64,000 nt of DNA from the NCBI GenBank assembly GCA_002077045.2, contig KZ111155.1:662230-726229 (forward strand). Direction: 5' to 3'. Position 1 is the stretch's first letter. Every line of letters begins with the position of its first letter. The DNA is from Rachicladosporium sp. CCFEE 5018 (lineage: Eukaryota; Ascomycota; Dothideomycetes; Cladosporiales; Cladosporiaceae). Below, piece after piece: positions 55,992-64,000 of this stretch. The notes under the pieces were generated by a model. That model was not told the origin of the DNA. It ran no database searches and was given only the letters and a program-made list of their open reading frames with translations. The translations under genes and the position numbers were made by a program.

Positions 55992-57279
55992 TCAGAAAGG
56001 ACCATAAAGCTGTTGAATCTTTGGCTCGATCTCGAAGCGAGTCCGCGGAGGCGACGCAGTATGGTAGCTGATAGCATTCCTGATCGCACCGCCCTCACTT
56101 CGCAGATCGTAGGAGTCGGTCGAGTCGAAAGTAATCTTTAAAGCACCCTCGTATAGATCTTTAAAATCTATTGTCGTGACCGGGGACGTTTCAGCTGTGC
56201 AGTGGCCGAACAATGCCTCGAAGCTACCAGTGACGAGCGTGATCTGCTGCAGTCGGAGTGACTGCGGTGTCGTGCGCTGTACGAAACGGATTAGATCCTC
56301 GTCTGTTGTATAGACACCATCTAGACGCAGAGACTTGAGCCGAGGGAGCTTCTGAGCGGAAATCGCACTCCCGAACACGCATGTGAGGTTCTGTTCCGCA
56401 GTCTGCGGCAACTTCCAAAACTCCCTGATGCCGCAACGCGCTGCGGGGGTGTATTGAGTCTCTGGTAAAAATTTGGCCCCGATCGAGAACTGGTGAACAG
56501 CGAGTGCTTCGAGCTCCGGGCAGGCCTCGAGGACATATCGCAGACCGAAAAGTTGGCTGCTAATCTCTGGGTCAGAGAGACCTAGCGATAGCCGCTTGAG
56601 CGCTCTCAGTGGCATCGCGGCTCGTATTTGCTTGCGTTGCATGACCAGGTGCACTGTACTACTCGCAAGACTGCCTCGCTGTTCGCTGTTGTTATCAAGG
56701 ATGCACATCTGCTCGACTGTTGTGCCGCTTTCCGCCAGAGCTGATATAGCGATGTTGAATGAAGTACTCGCACAGTTCCAGATAGGTCGCCAGCGGTCCC
56801 GGATGACCACGAACCTTGTCGGATCGTACCACGAGTGTATTCGCTCTCGTGCGTCAACGACGCGTAGTGTCAGAGACCGTAGTCTGCGAACATCGCCGTT
56901 GGCAATCTGGATGTTGCGTAGCGCCTCACTAAGCAATGCAATGCATGCCTTCGACTTGGACGTTGACAGTCGCAAGGGACTCTGCACGTCATGTTGGTAT
57001 GGCCAGGACACACTCGATTTCTCGAGAATGCCTTCGAAGGTCAAATCCTCGACAATGCAGCCCAGGCCGTCATTCCTAGTTATACCGACGAAGAGAGCTA
57101 GCTGCGCCCGCTCGAGCCCGACTTTCGTGCGTCGAAAGTTAGCCTTGTACCGCGGCTGCGCTGTCTTCGCGCCCATGGTCCGGCTGCATATCCTCAATAC
57201 AGATATCTGGCAAGGTAAGCCCTGCGATGACATTATCAAGTACTTCCTCCGGAAGGTCCTCGATCAGAGAGACTTCCAT
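55992..57279 (-). CDS. F-box protein, tandem copy 2, F-box frameshifted
   Basis: An F-box start at 57279 (MEVSLIEDLPEEVLDN) runs to DICI and then leaves frame near 57194-57198, where two bases appear to be missing relative to copy 1. The rest of the protein, about 400 residues, is fully open to the stop at 55992: RICSRTMGAKTAQPRYKANF, GLGCIVEDLTFEGI, WRPIWNCASTSFNIAIS, LKRLSLGLSDPE, LEALAVHQFSIG and LYGPF at the end. The alternating hydrophobic pattern fits leucine-rich-repeat-like strands. The long intact body with a single lesion suggests a recent mutation or a sequence error; without the F-box it could not join an SCF ligase. Confidence 0.65.
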
Positions 57280-57450
57280 CGTGGCTATGCAGGTGGAGAT
57301 GCGAGTGTGCCCAGGACATTCAAGCAGATACGTGGCTGTCACTTAGAGACGTCGAGTTGCTCTTTTGGGAACCGCAGGTGGGTGTTCGAAGTCGGCTTTC
57401 ATGTCGTGTAACCGGTGAAGGCGCATAAGCGCAAGGCAGCCGCAGGTGCC

Positions 57451-57973
57451 TCACGAAGACCTACATGTAGCATCTCCGTCTTGTGGATCGACGACCGCCA
57501 GAGCAAATAAAGCAATCCCAAGCTGTATAGCACTCTTGTATACAGGGGCTGCTTCAAGGACGTTGAGGACCTTTGTATCTTCGTGGCCGCGAACACCAAG
57601 CCAGCAAGACCCCCACGCAATCCCGCGCACTTGCCAGACGGCCCTCCATCTTGGATCGCCAATATCTTTCTCTACCGCCTCATCAAGCTATCGCCAGGTT
57701 TCGAAGACGCTCGATGCACGCACTCCTAGCCTGGCCCTGCGAATCGCAAAATTGACATCAGCAATGCTGGACTGCAGCTGCTGGGAGCATGCGCCGCGTG
57801 TGCATGAGACTACCGCTGTACCTGCGTCCACGTTCCCGCAACGAAGGCGTCTGTATGGTCCAATGCATACGCACTAGGCGTGCTTCGTAAAGGTAAGCCA
57901 GAGACTATCGATGTTCAGGCAGAGCTACCCGGAAGTGTTCATGTAGCAGCGCCGTTCTGCAGCTGCTCGCCAT
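57451..57973 (-). CDS. Candidate spliced small protein, cysteine-containing, unknown family
   Basis: Inferred exons 57929-57973, 57720-57873 and 57451-57671 with introns of 55 and 48 nt give 139 residues. It begins MASSCRTALLHEHFR, then CVCIGPYRRLRCGN, VVSCTRGACSQQLQSSIADV, and a third exon with DPRWRAVWQVRGIAWGSCWL and IQLGIALFALAVVDP. All joins keep frame, removing an in-frame TAG that otherwise splits exons 2 and 3. Alternatives are a stop-containing relic or a slightly different intron 2. The ATG overlaps the first ATG of the divergent phosphoesterase. No family recognised. Confidence 0.38.
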
Positions 57974-59186
57974 GCAGATCCTTACAGCCAGCATCATGTA
58001 TCTACGTACACCTCTACAGTTCCTGCTCGGCGCGACCAGTCTGACGGCCGCTCATCCTGGACTTCAGCCACTACGATTCGCCGAAGATGGCACATTTCAA
58101 GTCTCTATCTTCGAAGACCTGCACTTCGGCGAAGCAGAGGATCTGGAATGGGGACCGCAGCAGGATGTCAATACGACCCGCGTCATGAATGCCATCCTGG
58201 ACGGCGAGCAGCAGCAGCTCGTAGTGCTGAACGGCGATCTGATCACAGGCGAGAACACTTATCGCCACAACAGCAGCACATACATCGATCAAATTGTCGC
58301 ACCACTGGTACAGCGTGGCAAGTACTGGGCGTCGACCTATGGCAACCATGATAGCGACTTCAACCTGTCACGCCATGCATTGTTCGCACGTGAGCAGCAC
58401 TACGCGAACAGCCTAACCGCGAACATGGTCCATACGTCCGATGCTGGTGTGACCAACTACTACCTGCCAGTGTACTCCAGGGACCGCCAAGACAGAACCC
58501 CAAAATTGCTCATCTGGTTCTTCGATAGTCGCGGCGGCAACCAGTACCAACAGCAAGTTAACGGCACCGGCGTCCCAATACCCAACTGGGTCGATCCGTC
58601 CGTGGTGGAATGGTTCACCTCGACTAAACAAAATCTGTCCCGCCACTACCAGAACGCCTCCATACCATCCCTAGCGTTCGTCCACATCCCTGTCTCAGCG
58701 ATGCTAGCCTTCCAGCAAGCGTCTGCAGGCGTCTCACCCACGCAGGAGCCGGGAATCAACGATGACAACCCTCTTGCACCTCAGGGCGATGCTCAGGGTC
58801 AGGGCTCGGTGTCGGGAACAACGTTCACATACGGAGGTCAGGACGTCCCTTTCATGCAAGCGTTGCTCGACACTCCAGGCCTGATGGCTGTGTTCAGTGG
58901 GCATGATCATGGCGATGACTGGTGCATGCACTGGGGTTCTAGACTACCGGGCATGAACATTACCGGCAATGGTCTGGAACTATGTTTCGGTCGACATACA
59001 GGGTACGGAGGCTACGGAACCTGGATGCGAGGTAGTCGACAGGTGCTGGTGACTGAGGAAACGTTGAAGCAGAGAAGCGTCCAGACTTGGATTCGGCTCG
59101 AAGACGGCAGCGAGAGTGGACGTGTCGTGCTCAACGGCACGTACGGACGAGACGAGTACGAGCCTGTAGAGGACAAGTACTCATGA
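57972..59186 (+). CDS. Secreted calcineurin-like metallophosphoesterase
   Basis: 404 residues in one exon. A signal peptide is visible (YLRTPLQFLLGATSLTAAHPG); a second ATG at 57996 is equally good and would clear the overlap with the minus-strand candidate gene. The metal-binding motifs are all present: FEDLHFGE, VLNGDLITGEN, TYGNHDSD, FVHIPVS and FSGHDHGDDW. Sequence order resembles the Dcr2/PhoD-like fungal phosphoesterases. Several N-x-S/T sites agree with secretion. Substrate not known. Confidence 0.88.
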   Translation: MQILTASIMYLRTPLQFLLGATSLTAAHPGLQPLRFAEDGTFQVSIFEDLHFGEAEDLEWGPQQDVNTTRVMNAILDGEQQQLVVLNGDLITGENTYRHNSSTYIDQIVAPLVQRGKYWASTYGNHDSDFNLSRHALFAREQHYANSLTANMVHTSDAGVTNYYLPVYSRDRQDRTPKLLIWFFDSRGGNQYQQQVNGTGVPIPNWVDPSVVEWFTSTKQNLSRHYQNASIPSLAFVHIPVSAMLAFQQASAGVSPTQEPGINDDNPLAPQGDAQGQGSVSGTTFTYGGQDVPFMQALLDTPGLMAVFSGHDHGDDWCMHWGSRLPGMNITGNGLELCFGRHTGYGGYGTWMRGSRQVLVTEETLKQRSVQTWIRLEDGSESGRVVLNGTYGRDEYEPVEDKYS

Positions 59187-59297
59187 GGTCAAGTCCCATC
59201 GCACACGCCACGTATCTTACAATATCTGGCTCTAGATCCAGTTCAGACTTCCCGGAGACGCGTCGTGCCTTTGCTCAAACATCTCATCGCTCATTCC

Positions 59298-59728
59298 TCA
59301 CTGCTCACGTCCAGTAAACCCACTAGTCAACCCATCGAGCGTGTTGCCAGTCTGCCTCGTCATCAGCAGGCACCTCTTGATCGCCACAACCCAGACAGAG
59401 CACTCACCTGCTTTCCCAAAGGATTCTGCATCAGCCCTCCACCAGCATTCCCAAGACTCTTCTTCAGTTCCTTCACATCTTCCTGGTCGTCTGCGGGGAT
59501 CTTGGAGATACCGTCCTTCATCATGTAGCTCATCTTGTTCTCGCCCATGGTCTCGAGAGCCTTCTCCTCGAGCTGACGCTTCAGCCATGCCGGGATACCG
59601 AAGCTGCGTCTGTGTCAGGTCTATTGGAGGAAACTGGGCGGAGTTTGGAGACCCTACAGATAGATCGCACCGCCTGTCACGGCGAATACGCCGACGATAA
59701 TCGCGAGGATGGTGGTAGTGGAAGACAT
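59298..59728 (-). CDS. Small fungal membrane-anchored protein
   Basis: Exons 59658-59728, 59408-59609 and 59298-59351; introns 48 and 56 nt; 108 residues. An N-terminal hydrophobic helix (TILAIIVGVFAVTGGAIYL) is followed by RSFGIPAWLKRQLEEKALE, MSYMMKDGISKIPADDQEDV and a Gly-rich end closing with TGNTLDGLTSGFTGREQ. Splicing keeps frame throughout. Unnamed ascomycete proteins share the C-terminal pattern; location (ER, mitochondrion or plasma membrane) cannot be told. Confidence 0.75.
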
Positions 59729-60107
59729 GTTGGGACGATTACTGTGGTGGCGAGAGTATTGAAAATGATGAAATGGACAGCGTCTTGAAGTATTCCTTCA
59801 CGCTACTTGTATGTAATACAGTAACATCTTGGCTAAGTGTGACGGGTTTTGACGCGATACAAGGTTCCGTACCTGATTGCTGCACGCGTAACCGTGCCGT
59901 GCATTGTTCTTGGAGGGGCGTGAGGGGGTTGGGTGGAGGGGTTGACGATGACGTAGCCACCCCTCCACTCATGGGAAATTGAGGTACGCCTAGTGTTGAA
60001 TGCATGTACCAATTACTTGATTGCTTCCTAACCAGGTAGCTGCATCGTTCGTTTGGATCTTTAATCATCCACTTTCTACCTCTCAACCTGCACAAGTTTC
60101 ATCCATC
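59729..60107. other. Bidirectional promoter region between two divergent small-protein genes
   Basis: 379 bp; no ORF. Nothing further assigned. Confidence 0.55.
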
Positions 60108-61130
60108 ATGTCAGGCTACGGCAGAGACGATTACGACTCCAACCAGGGCGGAGGTGGGGGCGGCTACGGTGACGACCGCCGTCAGCAAAGCCGCCGCAAC
60201 GATGGTGATGACTACAACAACGACTCCGGCCGTCAGGGTGGAGGCGGCGGTGGAGGCTATGGCAACGACTCCTACGGCGGTGGTGGCGGACGCCAGCAGG
60301 AATATGGCAATGAGGGACGCCAGCAAGGCTACGGCAATGAAGGTCGCCAGCAGGACAATAACTCCTACGGCGGTGGACATCAGGGCGGAGGCGGCTACGA
60401 TGGCGCGGACTCCGGACGTCAGGAGCAAGGCTATGGTCATCAGTCCGATCATGGTCGCAACGATGGTCCGTACTCCGAGCACGGCCACCAGGGCCAAGGC
60501 TATGGAGACTCGGCAGGCACTTCGTACGGCGGCGGAGGTGGCTACGGCAGCGGCAATGATGACTTTCAAGGCGCTGCTCAGCACGCTCAGGAGCACGCTG
60601 GTGACAGCGGGAATGGCGATCTCTTCAGCTCCGCTCTGGGCATGCTTTCGGGCAAGAAGCAACAGCTTCAGAATGAGAATCTGAATGAGCAAGGCGCTGT
60701 GCAGGCGCATCAGAACTTCTATGGTGGAGGTGGTGGCGGGCAGGGAAGCGGCATGGCGAGTGCTGGAGCGGATGGCATGGGCGCTGCGGCTGCGATGCAG
60801 GCGCTGAAGATGTTCACCGGTGGACAGGGAGGTGGTAGACAGGGCGGTGGAGGTATGGGCGGAGGAGGGCAGAATCAATTCATTGGAATGGCTATGGGCG
60901 AGGCGTCCAAGCTGTTTGGTGAGTACCCGCCTCTCATGTACCATGAGCTTATGATGTGCATACTAACTTTTCATGTAGACCAGCAAAGTCAACAGGGTAA
61001 CACGGGCGGCGCCAGCAAGCAAGATGCAGTGGGTAGTGCAGCCCAAATGGCGCTAAAGATGTTCATGAAGTCCGAGATGGGCGGTGGTGGGTCTGGAGGC
61101 CTGATGAGCATGGCAAGTAAATTCTTGTAG
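60108..61130 (+). CDS. Gly/Gln/Tyr-rich protein with C-terminal conserved helices (DUF7721-like)
   Basis: Exon 1 60108-60918 and exon 2 60979-61130, intron 60 nt (branch ACTAAC), 320 residues. The first 150 residues are low complexity: GGGGGGYG, GRQQ and YGNEG repeats. The conserved part begins DDFQGAAQHAQEHAGDSGNGDLFSSALGML, then MQALKMFTGG, FIGMAMGEASKLFD across the splice, and QMALKMFMKSEM with the end SMASKFL. This tail is typical of the fungal family annotated as beta-flanking protein/DUF7721. Function unknown; the prion-like N-terminus may phase separate (inference). Confidence 0.82.
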   Translation: MSGYGRDDYDSNQGGGGGGYGDDRRQQSRRNDGDDYNNDSGRQGGGGGGGYGNDSYGGGGGRQQEYGNEGRQQGYGNEGRQQDNNSYGGGHQGGGGYDGADSGRQEQGYGHQSDHGRNDGPYSEHGHQGQGYGDSAGTSYGGGGGYGSGNDDFQGAAQHAQEHAGDSGNGDLFSSALGMLSGKKQQLQNENLNEQGAVQAHQNFYGGGGGGQGSGMASAGADGMGAAAAMQALKMFTGGQGGGRQGGGGMGGGGQNQFIGMAMGEASKLFGEYPPLMYHELMMCILTFHVDQQSQQGNTGGASKQDAVGSAAQMALKMFMKSEMGGGGSGGLMSMASKFL

Positions 61131-61406
61131 TGCCGTTTCCGTCCGTGGACGAAGCACTGGGGTTTCGGAGAGATATAGAACTGAGGAAACGGAAGAGCAG
61201 CTGCCATGCAGCATGAGCCTGACAGTCTTAACGGCCTAGGGTATCTGAGAAGTTTGAAAGAACTTGACCAAGATTACCTTACATGTATCCTTGTGTACTT
61301 GATGCTTCCAAACGTTCCGGTCACAGCGCCCGTCAAAGGTTTGAGGTCCTCTAGACACTTGCTTCAGGCTTACGGTGACTTGTGCTGATGGGGAACAACC
61401 TCAAAC

Positions 61407-62489
61407 CTACTGCGGCCCACCCCCAAATTCAAACGGGCTCCTCGGATCAGCCTCATGAACTCTCAACACCGTCTCCCCAATTCCAGGCAACCAGTACATC
61501 CTCAGCTTCCCGTTCACCACACTGGCTTCCACCGGATTCACAGTCAATGGTACCCCAGCGTCCGTTCGCAACGTGATGGGCACCTCAGCCACAGGCGTCA
61601 TAGTCTCGATATCCACCAGCGCGATGCCGCCAAGGTAATAGGTACCCAATGTAGCGATGCCGGAGCAGAGCATGATAGGGCGGTAGTTGTAGCTTGGAGA
61701 GGCGAGGGAGAGGAGCTTGCAATCTTGGTAGTCGATGAAGTAGGAGGGGTTGCGGACTGTGGCTGTTGGAGGAGTGTATGCCGAGTTGATCGATGGTGGA
61801 GGTTTGTAGTGATTGGGTTTGCCATGCGGATGACCTGCAGGGTAGGCGAAGGTGCTCGCGTTGCGCGATCCCCAGTTCAGCGTGTGGAGGGTCTGCTTGG
61901 CTGTGTTGTGGACTATAGCGCCTTGATGGTCAAAGACTCGCAGCACAGTCTCCTGCGAGAGGTCGGACGGCTTTACGCGGACGATGTGGGCAGTAGTGTT
62001 GGGTCTGTACTGAGCGAGTGTGGTCCAGATGTACTCGCCGTCGAAGTCTATGCCACCGGTATGGTACTCGATCTCGCCCGGCGACGTGAGAGTTGCATCG
62101 GCGAGAAGTGTGCCGTTTCCGGTGTAGACAAGGAAGTGAGCAGAGCCCTCGCCTGCCGTGCGATCGGTGCCATTGATGATCCGGCCATTTCCGTAGGATA
62201 CCGTGGGAACAGTCCAATCGCCTGCACTGACGACATAGCGGTCTGAACCCAGGCGGACGATGCCTTCTGGCTCGTAAGTGTAGCCGGGAGACTGGAGCGA
62301 GATGTTGGCGATCGATCGCCAGATTGTGGTGCGGCCAAGGGTTTGGAAGAGGGAGATGATTGCTTCGCCGTCAGATCTGGGGTGGGGCGGAGGAAGCGGC
62401 GATGGAGCCAATGGGACCGAGGGCGAGAAGCGCGTTACGTTCGCAGCAAGTACGCAATTTGCGAGTGATAGTGTAGTGAGGAACCTCAT
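61407..62489 (-). CDS. Secreted DUF6454 protein
   Basis: 360 residues in one exon, signal peptide MRFLTTLSLANCVLAAN. Blocks SPGYTYEPEGIVRLGSDRYVV, EYHTGGIDFDGEYIWTTLAQY, HNTAKQTLHTLNWGSRN, NPSYFIDYQDCKLLS and PVEASVVNGKLRMYWLPG match the DUF6454 family of extracellular propeller-like proteins. Several N-glycosylation sites (NVT, NGT, NAS). Function unknown. Confidence 0.82.
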   Translation of the reverse strand: MRFLTTLSLANCVLAANVTRFSPSVPLAPSPLPPPHPRSDGEAIISLFQTLGRTTIWRSIANISLQSPGYTYEPEGIVRLGSDRYVVSAGDWTVPTVSYGNGRIINGTDRTAGEGSAHFLVYTGNGTLLADATLTSPGEIEYHTGGIDFDGEYIWTTLAQYRPNTTAHIVRVKPSDLSQETVLRVFDHQGAIVHNTAKQTLHTLNWGSRNASTFAYPAGHPHGKPNHYKPPPSINSAYTPPTATVRNPSYFIDYQDCKLLSLASPSYNYRPIMLCSGIATLGTYYLGGIALVDIETMTPVAEVPITLRTDAGVPLTVNPVEASVVNGKLRMYWLPGIGETVLRVHEADPRSPFEFGGGPQ

Positions 62490-63256
62490 GACGACTGTGT
62501 TTTGCCTTCATACACCTTGTAGACGATGATGAACACAAAGAGGAAAGTCAAGACCTGACCTACAATAGCTATGTGGGACCTACATGCGTCTTTCAAGCAC
62601 CTGGAGCTAGATATGACGGCATCACGCCCCTCTACCATCGCATCGCGTTCTTAGCGAAGGAATGTCTGTCGATGGCGGAGGAGGTGATGTCGGAACGAGA
62701 CATCGACGCACGTGGCGGCGGGCGCCAAGGCGGGAGTGTCGAACCCCTCTTGAGCTTCTTCGGCAGGCCTGTGATGAATGATCCTACAACATCGTTCACC
62801 GACCACAGGTCCGCAGCTAGTCCTTGCTCGCACTGTAGCGTGGAAGCACAACGTGCGCTGGCATAGAATCGACAATGCGCTGGACCATGACATCTTGGCG
62901 TGCTGCGCTGCCCGTACTCCAATTGGAAGTACCCTGGGCAAGGACAGTTTGCAGCTCCTGGCGGATCGCTCGTCTATGCATGGAAGATGCATGTTCCGCG
63001 AAGACTCGCTGCTGTGGCGAAGCCGCTCGCGTCCTTCGGCAGACTGCCTAGCAGCCAGACGACAGGACGAAGGCCATGCTGAAGGATCGCGCTAGCAGCC
63101 CTGGTCAAATGAGGCTGAGAAGACGCACGAGTCAAGGTCAAGCGATGCGCGTTTCACGTTCTCGACCTTTGCATTTGTTCGCTTCAGCGATCACTTTTCT
63201 TACTCTTGTGATTTCTTTGGTCCTTCGAGTCTGTCCTTGTCCGGAAGTCACCAATC
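62490..63256. other. Divergent region between DUF6454 gene and Ser/Thr-rich gene
   Basis: 767 bp. ORFs of 60-113 codons overlap on both strands without family motifs; a small spliced gene cannot be excluded. Confidence 0.45.
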
Positions 63257-64000
63257 ATGGCGTTCTTACTTTTGTTTCTCGCGTTGTTTGCGCAGACTTC
63301 CTTTGCCCAGACGACGAGCACGAACAGTTCCAACGTAGGCGACTTCGTAGCGGAGGGACTGCAGATTACACCTTCTTCGACGTCAAGTCCCTCCACAACA
63401 ATCACATCACCGAGCACGAACAACGACTCATCTACCGGGTTGCTTCAAGGTCCATTCGACTTAACGATCTCACCACAAACGACACTCTTAACCCTGCTCC
63501 CGGGCTACACGACTCTGAGTCCAGCAGATGCCTCAGCAATCACGGTAGACTTCTCTTGCGCAGCCTCGCATAGCGCATGGCTCAGCTCCGTCCATGAGCC
63601 CACCAACTATGCAACCTTGACAGTCACAACTTCTACCTCCTTCGAGGCCCCTGTCATACTCGGGACGGCAGAGGTCTATACAACCTCTGCCGGCCTCGCC
63701 TACGCCCATGGCAATTTCACGCCCACGAGCACCTCGATGTGGACATTCAATGGCCCTACATTCACAACGACGTCGTCGATGTCACCAGGACCTGATTATC
63801 CGAGCTGTAGCGTTGGCCCGATCGCGTGCTCACTGTTGTCTCAATCAGTATGGAGCAGCTTGGGTCTCCCATCTGGCGCATCAATCACCCAGCTACCGAA
63901 CTGGTCGCTCCCAGACTGTGTCATACTAACGCCCACTACTACATCTTCAGCTCTTCCAAGCAATTCAGACCTGCCATGCCAGCTCACTGGTAGGAACGTA
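63257..64000 (+). CDS. Secreted Ser/Thr-rich surface protein, truncated by the window edge
   Basis: The ATG at 63257 opens a frame that stays open for 248 codons to the last base. A signal peptide is clear (MAFLLLFLALFAQTSFAQ), followed by Ser/Thr-rich sequence with many potential O-glycosylation sites and a few N-x-S/T sites, and then cysteines spaced in SCSVGPIACSL and LPDCVILT. This suits a fungal cell-wall or GPI-type protein, but the C-terminus is outside the window. A 165-codon ORF in another frame at 63076-63573 is a shadow. Confidence 0.75.
   Translation, partial: MAFLLLFLALFAQTSFAQTTSTNSSNVGDFVAEGLQITPSSTSSPSTTITSPSTNNDSSTGLLQGPFDLTISPQTTLLTLLPGYTTLSPADASAITVDFSCAASHSAWLSSVHEPTNYATLTVTTSTSFEAPVILGTAEVYTTSAGLAYAHGNFTPTSTSMWTFNGPTFTTTSSMSPGPDYPSCSVGPIACSLLSQSVWSSLGLPSGASITQLPNWSLPDCVILTPTTTSSALPSNSDLPCQLTGRNV

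Noticed and set aside
60111..60944. 277-codon minus-strand ORF rich in Ala, Val and Thr
   Set aside because: It mirrors the Gly-rich repeats of the plus-strand gene (GGC/GGT read as GCC/ACC) and has no start context or domain.
1..64000. Transposons, CRISPR arrays, rRNA, viral genes, polyketide or peptide synthases
   Set aside because: No transposase, reverse transcriptase, long terminal repeat, spaced direct repeat, rRNA block or large multidomain synthase was seen on either strand.

Overview
This is a fungal nuclear window, most likely from a filamentous ascomycete (Pezizomycotina; the gene set suggests Dothideomycetes/Capnodiales, which is an inference and was not searched). Signs are dense genes on both strands, short GT-AG introns of about 45-110 nt with CTGAC/CTAAC-like branch points, a CreB-type deubiquitinase, fungal-only families (RCR, C6 zinc cluster, DUF6454, DUF7721-like) and a 100-N scaffold gap at 30413-30512. 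No tRNA, rRNA, transposon, CRISPR array or viral gene was recognised.

Layout. 0-5 kb: a Gly/Ser repeat protein and a tandem pair of BTB-domain genes with matching intron structure. 5-26 kb: housekeeping genes: LSD1-type demethylase, CreB deubiquitinase, Yos1, ALG12, a glyoxalase-fold protein, cyclophilin H, Vps8, a DUF3752 protein, a 59-aa membrane protein, an RCR-like protein and Cia2. 27-37 kb: an accessory-looking stretch with a C6 transcription factor, a DUF3237-like gene cut by the scaffold gap, a secreted FAD oxidase, a DUF4336 protein, a fungal hypothetical and an EthD-like protein. 37-44 kb: the spliceosomal helicase Brr2, broken by an apparent loss of about 190 codons. 44-53 kb: SMP-30 lactonase-like protein, GT32 glycosyltransferase, an aspartic-protease-like membrane protein without a recognisable first catalytic motif, Atg14, a conserved hypothetical and thioredoxin reductase. 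54-58 kb: a decaying tandem pair of F-box genes and a candidate spliced gene head-to-head with a secreted phosphoesterase. 59-64 kb: a small membrane protein, a Gly-rich protein, a secreted DUF6454 protein and a Ser/Thr-rich secreted protein running off the right edge.

Many genes needed splice reconstruction; exon boundaries given here were worked out by hand from reading frame, splice motifs and family similarity, and have no transcript support. I found no clear new multi-gene system. The best leads are the Brr2 lesion, the independent frameshifts in the F-box pair, the overlapping head-to-head gene at 57.97 kb, the microexon through the CreB active site, the ATG-less presequence-like reading frame upstream of thioredoxin reductase, and the C6-factor/oxidase neighbourhood at 27-37 kb.
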